Below are positions 35,207 through 39,026 of a DNA stretch of 39,026 nucleotides, piece by piece. The position numbers were made by a program, and so were the translations under genes. The notes under the pieces are model-generated. The model had not been told where the DNA came from, did no database searches, and was given only the letters and a program-made list of their open reading frames with translations. Where the stretch lies: positions 1 through 39,026 of the forward strand of contig JADGEK010000038.1 of assembly GCA_016744395.1 (NCBI GenBank). The letters run 5' to 3'. Source of the DNA: Gammaproteobacteria bacterium (lineage in GTDB: Bacteria > Pseudomonadota > Gammaproteobacteria > GRL18). Every line of letters begins with the position of its first letter. Position 1 is the stretch's first letter.

Positions 35207-36064
35207 GTGACTATGCAATTACATGCAACCATCTATAAGCCTTCAGTCGAAAAGAATGCTATAGACTCTTCTGCTGCGAAGAGAGAGAACACCCCGCTTA
35301 TCATTTTACATGGCTTGTTTGGCAGTAATCGAAACTGGCATCCCATTGCTCGTTCTTTATCTGATAAATACATTGTCTATTCTCTTGATTTACGCAATCA
35401 TGGTCAGTCACCGCATTCTGAGGTGATGGATTATCCTCAGATGGCTGAGGATGTGGTGGACTATATTCGCTCCTCTATTGACAGTAAAACAGATCAAAAA
35501 GAGATACAGTCTGTTGATATTATCGCTCATAGTATGGGGGGTAAGGTCGCAATGTGGATGGCTTTGTCTCATCCTGAATTGATCCGAAAGCTGGTGGTGG
35601 TCGATATTGCCCCTGTGTCTTACCAACATAACTTTTCTGATGTGTTAAATGCCTTTCAATCAACTCCTCTGGAAGCAGTACATTCTCGTCAAGAGGCTGA
35701 TCAATTTCTGGCTCAGACGATAAAACAGAAAAGCTTACGTCAGTTTCTATTGCAAAATCTACAGTTTAAAAATGGAAAATATTCCTGGCGCTTAAATTTG
35801 AAGGCAATTATTGATTCTATCTCGAATATCACAGGCTTTCCTGATACTCAAAATGTCACCCCTTTTTCAAAGCGGGCACTATTCATTGGAGGAGGGCAGT
35901 CTGATTACCTGAGTCGGGAAAACCAAATTGTGACGAGGAAACTCTTTCCCAAAGCCTCATTTTCAACGATTAAACCAGCAGGTCATTGGCTTCATTCAGA
36001 ACAACCTGAATTATTTAAAGCGCTTGTCGCACCCTACCTCGCAACTCAGTCGTTAGAAAACTGA
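35207..36064 (+). CDS. Alpha/beta-hydrolase, YbfF-like esterase
   Basis: The 285-residue protein has the alpha/beta-hydrolase landmarks: oxyanion-hole region LHGLFGSNRNW (about 35-45), DLRNHGQSPHS, the nucleophile elbow AHSMGG (Ser near residue 113) and a late GHWLH histidine. The pattern matches YbfF, an acyl-CoA/ester thioesterase-like enzyme of E. coli. A charged insertion around residues 88-103 (DSKTDQKEIQ) precedes the nucleophile strand. Start is GTG 35207 or ATG 35213. The stop is directly followed by the ATG of the next gene with no gap, so they are cotranslated. Confidence 0.87.
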   Translation: MTMQLHATIYKPSVEKNAIDSSAAKRENTPLIILHGLFGSNRNWHPIARSLSDKYIVYSLDLRNHGQSPHSEVMDYPQMAEDVVDYIRSSIDSKTDQKEIQSVDIIAHSMGGKVAMWMALSHPELIRKLVVVDIAPVSYQHNFSDVLNAFQSTPLEAVHSRQEADQFLAQTIKQKSLRQFLLQNLQFKNGKYSWRLNLKAIIDSISNITGFPDTQNVTPFSKRALFIGGGQSDYLSRENQIVTRKLFPKASFSTIKPAGHWLHSEQPELFKALVAPYLATQSLEN

Positions 36065-36349
36065 ATGTCTAAAATCAAACCAAATCGAACCACTGCTATG
36101 CAGCAACTTATTCAGCAAGTTCGAACGGTCATGCCTTTTGACTTGCCAGAGGCTAATTTATGCTCTGGTCAGTGTAACGGCTGCTCTCAGAAACTATTAG
36201 ATTATTTGGACATAGAGCTGGAAGGTTGGGAGTATCGATTGAAAGGCGGTGAAGTGCCTGATTTTGGTGAGATTCAACGGATTGCTAAGACGAGCAAGAA
36301 AATTTACAAAGTGTTAGATCGAAATGGTCTTGTGGATGGTTCTTCATGA
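36065..36349 (+). CDS. Small conserved protein with CxxxCxxC motif
   Basis: The 94-residue protein begins at the base after the esterase stop codon. It has three cysteines in LCSGQCNGCSQKLLDYLD (C-x3-C-x2-C), then a helix and the block GWEYRLKGGEVPDFGEIQRI and KKIYKVLDRNGLV. The cysteine spacing suggests a metal or iron-sulfur site or a redox function, but the family is uncharacterised as far as I know. The tight coupling to the esterase suggests a joint role. Confidence 0.8.
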   Translation: MSKIKPNRTTAMQQLIQQVRTVMPFDLPEANLCSGQCNGCSQKLLDYLDIELEGWEYRLKGGEVPDFGEIQRIAKTSKKIYKVLDRNGLVDGSS

Positions 36350-36369
36350 CAAACAATGCTTCTATTATT

Positions 36370-36397
36370 GCAGAGATATGGCATTGCTTGTCTCTGC
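36370..36397. repeat. 28-bp imperfect palindrome, copy 3 (decayed)
   Basis: GCAGAGATATGGCA and TGCTTGTCTCTGC flank the centre. Compared with copy 2 it has several substitutions, but the second and second-last bases changed together (T-A to C-G), keeping the pair. It lies between convergent gene ends, like copy 1. Confidence 0.7.
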
Positions 36398-36419
36398 ATT
36401 TTAAAAAATCAATCGGTGT

Positions 36420-36749
36420 TTATTCAAAAAAAGTCGCATGAATTCCAGCGAAATTAATGATATCTCCGTCCACGAGCTTGACGTGAAAAATCTTTTTGCC
36501 ATTTAGAAAGGTACCATTTGAACTGCGTAAATCGGTGAGGAAATAATTCTCTTCAAAATTAAGGCGCGCATGGTGGTTTGAAACCGATGGATTTTGGAGA
36601 ACAACATCATTATCAGCATTTCGACCGATTGAAGTTCGGCCAGGTGGCAGGTTGAAATCGCTGTGTATATTCTCTTCTAATTGTACTCTTAAAAATGCCA
36701 CAAGCATTGCTACCTTTATATTGCGTGATTCTTCATGTATTTCTAACAT
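36420..36749 (-). CDS. FHA-domain protein
   Basis: The 109-residue protein is little more than one forkhead-associated domain: RTSIGRNADNDVVLQNPSVS (Gly-Arg and Ser of the phosphopeptide pocket), NHHARLNF, and LRSSNGTFLNGKKI. FHA domains bind phosphothreonine peptides. There is no kinase, membrane segment or second domain. It is downstream of the repeat-protein gene on the same strand (84-bp gap), so the two may be cotranscribed, and that neighbour contains repeated T-x-x-E/D motifs that could be the ligand if phosphorylated. Confidence 0.9.
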   Translation of the reverse strand: MLEIHEESRNIKVAMLVAFLRVQLEENIHSDFNLPPGRTSIGRNADNDVVLQNPSVSNHHARLNFEENYFLTDLRSSNGTFLNGKKIFHVKLVDGDIINFAGIHATFFE

Positions 36750-36833
36750 CTGAGATATTAGGTGCCAGTTATTATACTAAAACAGCTTATGAATAAGAAA
36801 TTTAGTCTGTCAGATTCGACTTACTCTAGCTGT

Positions 36834-37763
36834 TTAATTTATCTTAAAAGTAGCCTTGCCAGTAATTTTTTCTTTTTTATCCACCTCTTTATCCTGAGGT
36901 TCAGTGCTTATATGGCTAATATCAGGTATTTTAACAGGTTTGGGTGTCTTTTCGATCCCTTCAAGAGTTCCTTCCTGAGCCTCTGACATTGTTATATCTG
37001 AAGTGTCAGGTATTTCTACAGGAGAGGCTTTTTCTACACCGTCTGAAAGAGGGGTATTGTCTTGTTCAGCCATGTCCAACTCACTGATATCCGGGAGTTC
37101 AACGGGCTCTGCTTTAATCGCAAATTCTGCCAAACTGCCCGTGTTTGCATCACTCATTGTCAGACTGTCAATATTGGGTAAGTCAACTGCTTTTGCATGA
37201 TGTGCAAATTCTTCTAAAGAACCTGTTTCGGCTTCTGACATAGTGAGGTGACTGATATCTGGAATTTCAGTGGCGTCATCTTTTGTGGGCTGGGCTAAAA
37301 CAGCTGAACCTACGGGGGCAAGTTGTAGACCATCATTCGGGTTGTCAATATCATTTTTTGGAGCTGGAGCTTCTGAAGCAGGTGTGGATTGATTATAATT
37401 TGTGAGAGAAGCCAGACCCGCACTTAAACCGCTAGCGGTTTGCGGCTTTGGTGATTGAGTGGCCACATCTTGGGATTCATTATTGTTTATTGCGGTATCA
37501 GCTATTGGTGTGGAATGACTGCTGACAGGGTCTTCTTCTATTTTTACAGCATGAATAATTGCCCCTGATTTTTTCATTATGGCCAGGTATTTTTTAGTCG
37601 ATTCTGAATCAAGATTTTTTTTGATGACAATGGATTTGCCAGAGAATAGTACTGCTGTTTTTGCTGCATCTGCTTTGAATAAACGAGCGACATTGTTCTT
37701 CACTTCATCAAGTGAAGCGCCATCAACAATTTTGCCTTGAAAAATTAGATTATAATGTGCCAT
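36834..37763 (-). CDS. Acidic protein with four 28-residue TMSE/D repeats
   Basis: The 309-residue protein has a folded-looking N-terminal domain (1-76, MAHYNLIFQGKIVDGASLDE onward, containing LFSGKSIVIKKNLD), a low-complexity linker, the short block LAPVGSAVLAQP (148-159), and then four 28-residue repeats at 167-194, 195-222, 223-250 and 251-278 plus a partial one at 279-293. The unit consensus is (I/L)PDISxLTMSEAxTGSLEEFAxxAxPVE. No signal peptide or membrane segment is present. The function is unknown. The repeats look disordered, acidic and well suited to phosphorylation or partner binding. The FHA gene lies downstream on the same strand. Confidence 0.8.
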   Translation of the reverse strand: MAHYNLIFQGKIVDGASLDEVKNNVARLFKADAAKTAVLFSGKSIVIKKNLDSESTKKYLAIMKKSGAIIHAVKIEEDPVSSHSTPIADTAINNNESQDVATQSPKPQTASGLSAGLASLTNYNQSTPASEAPAPKNDIDNPNDGLQLAPVGSAVLAQPTKDDATEIPDISHLTMSEAETGSLEEFAHHAKAVDLPNIDSLTMSDANTGSLAEFAIKAEPVELPDISELDMAEQDNTPLSDGVEKASPVEIPDTSDITMSEAQEGTLEGIEKTPKPVKIPDISHISTEPQDKEVDKKEKITGKATFKIN

Positions 37764-37925
37764 ATTGTACCAGTTTTATTTTGTCATACTGATATAACTA
37801 TAGCACAGAATAATAATTGGGATAGAAGGACTCCGTCCCAACTTGATTGAATGATGACCTTATTAGTCACTACTCATCAAAATACTATCATTGAAGTTCT
37901 ATTGAACTCAATAATAGGTCTGGAA

Positions 37926-38501
37926 TTAAAGGTTGCTGTTAACAAAATCCCAGTTTACCAGGTTCCAAAAAGCACCAACATAATTAGGACGGGCATTACG
38001 ATAGTCAATGTAGTAAGCGTGTTCCCAAACATCACAAGTCATTACAGGTGTTTGACCATCTGTTAATGGACAGCCTGCATTAGATGTTTTAACAATTTCT
38101 AATGCACCAGAGCTGTTTTTTACAAGCCAGGTCCAGCCAGAACCGAAGTTAGTGACACAAGCTGCTGAAAATTCTTCTTTAAACTTATCAAAAGAACCAA
38201 ATGTTGATGTAATCGCATCAGCAATTGTGCCTGTAGGCTCACCACCACCATTAGGACTTAGGCAATTCCAATAGAATGTGTGGTTCCATACTTGAGCTGC
38301 ATTGTTAAAAATGCCACCCTCTGATTTTTGAATGATTGATTCAAGAGACATATTTTCAAAATCAGTACCAGCGACTAGATTGTTCAAGTTAACAACATAA
38401 GTGTTGTGGTGTTTTCCATAATGATATTCTAGTGTTTCTTCAGAAATGTGTGGTGCCAGTGCATTTTTTTCAAAAGGTAAAGCTGGTAGTTCAAACGCCA
38501 T
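37926..38501 (-). CDS. sodB: Superoxide dismutase, iron type
   Basis: Converts superoxide to oxygen and hydrogen peroxide in the cytoplasm. The 191-residue protein has all four metal ligands: His27 (EYHYGKHH), His74 ([11 protein letters not shown]), and the Asp and His of [25 protein letters not shown] and FGSGWTWLV are typical of SodB rather than Mn-type SodA. The ATG at 38501 is chosen because GGAG lies 8 bases upstream and it matches family N termini ([10 protein letters not shown]); the frame stays open 18 codons further up. It is divergent from the gene at 38755. Confidence 0.96.
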   Translation of the reverse strand: MAFELPALPFEKNALAPHISEETLEYHYGKHHNTYVVNLNNLVAGTDFENMSLESIIQKSEGGIFNNAAQVWNHTFYWNCLSPNGGGEPTGTIADAITSTFGSFDKFKEEFSAACVTNFGSGWTWLVKNSSGALEIVKTSNAGCPLTDGQTPVMTCDVWEHAYYIDYRNARPNYVGAFWNLVNWDFVNSNL

Positions 38502-38754
38502 GATAATTGCTCCATTTTTAACGTAAATTGATCGTAAATATTGGTTTGGATACATCTAAATATTAAGTGAGATAAGTATAGACTATTTTTTATAATAATA
38601 ACATAGTAAAAAGGTTGGTTATTGAGAATCATTTAAAAAATCCATCTATTTAGTCATTTTAAAGCTGTAATCATGTAGAATACGTGACTAAAATTTACTC
38701 TGCAAGCTCTTATTTTACTTCGATTTAAATCGCTTGATAGGCAATATATCCCGA

Positions 38755-39026
38755 ATGAATGCAATTGAACTCAGTGTCTTTGTCAGTCGTATCGAATCCA
38801 TTTGTGAAGAAATGGGTGCAGTATTACGGCGCAGTGCTTTTTCTCCAAATATCAAAGATCGTCTGGATTATTCTTGTGCCATCTTTGATGGGGAAGGTGC
38901 TCTATGTGCCCAAGCCGCTCATATACCTGTGCATTTAGGCAGTATGGCCTATGCAATGTCAGATATTGTTAAAACTCAGTCCTGGAGTCCAGGTGATATG
39001 TTGGTGTTGAATAATCCCTATCTGGG
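38755..39026 (+). CDS. Hydantoinase B / oxoprolinase family protein, 5' end
   Basis: The ATG at 38755 opens a frame that runs off the right edge, giving 90 residues. The start (MNAIELSVFVSRIESICEEM), the conserved GAVLRRSAFSPNIKDRLDYS and the IFDGEGALCAQAAHIPVHLG block match HyuB-type subunits, which with HyuA perform ATP-dependent ring opening of hydantoins or 5-oxoproline, or form acetone/acetophenone carboxylases. The partner subunit would be outside the window. Confidence 0.85.
   Translation, partial: MNAIELSVFVSRIESICEEMGAVLRRSAFSPNIKDRLDYSCAIFDGEGALCAQAAHIPVHLGSMAYAMSDIVKTQSWSPGDMLVLNNPYL

Noticed and set aside
36762..36986. 74-residue Phe/Ser-rich plus-strand frame
   Set aside because: It is mostly antisense to the 3' end of the repeat-protein gene and has no homology I recognise.
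37851..38066. 71-residue plus-strand frame overlapping sodB
   Set aside because: Most of it is antisense to sodB and it resembles no protein family.
1..39026. tRNA, rRNA, insertion sequences, prophage, toxin-antitoxin or defence cassette
   Set aside because: I looked for cloverleaf-like segments, transposase motifs, integrase and defence-enzyme motifs and found none that I could support.

Overview
The window is about 39 kb of AT-rich bacterial chromosome with short intergenic gaps and about thirty genes, most of them placeable in known families. The gene content points to a gammaproteobacterium: a DbpA-type DEAD-box helicase, minCDE, a DUF3581 protein, a YbfF-type esterase, PsiE, Fe-type SodB, an AsmA-family protein and a class Ia ribonucleotide reductase with two ATP cones. 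A broken PEP-CTERM sorting tail suggests that the lineage has, or had, an exosortase system. I cannot name the genus from sequence alone. I see no tRNA, rRNA, CRISPR array, intact insertion sequence or prophage.

Layout, left to right. 1-5000: a very long secreted Sel1-repeat protein, then a membrane diguanylate cyclase with a periplasmic binding-protein sensor. 4990-9370: nrdA-nrdB behind an NrdR-like box, a promoter and a cobalamin riboswitch whose last hairpin covers the nrdA ribosome binding site. 9449-13975 (minus strand): psiE, then a translationally overlapping diguanylate cyclase / HD-GYP phosphodiesterase pair. 14068-17423: a CdsA-type and a PlsC-type lipid enzyme, then dbpA with a strong terminator. 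17598-20681: a small periplasmic coiled-coil protein and an AsmA-family protein.

20805-29090 is a transport-rich stretch: an SLC1-type symporter fused to a periplasmic solute-binding domain, an N-formylglutamate amidohydrolase-like gene flanked by two copies of a 28-bp perfect palindrome, a DUF1624 membrane protein, an outer-membrane porin, a canonical dicarboxylate/acidic amino acid symporter and an AI-2E-family membrane protein. A PEP-CTERM gene remnant lies just before minCDE (minus strand, 29323-31265).

31562-39026: a small membrane protein and an LtaS-like sulfatase-fold enzyme; a DUF3581 / esterase / small Cys-motif gene run; a decayed third copy of the palindrome; an FHA-domain protein downstream of a protein with 28-residue repeats carrying T-M-S-E/D motifs; sodB; and the 5' end of a hydantoinase B/oxoprolinase-type gene that runs off the right edge.

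The most interesting points are the layered control of nrdAB (NrdR-like box plus B12 riboswitch), the symporter-binding-protein fusion with an apparent extra membrane segment, the FHA/repeat-protein pair, the haem-sensor c-di-GMP pair and the dispersed 28-bp palindrome.
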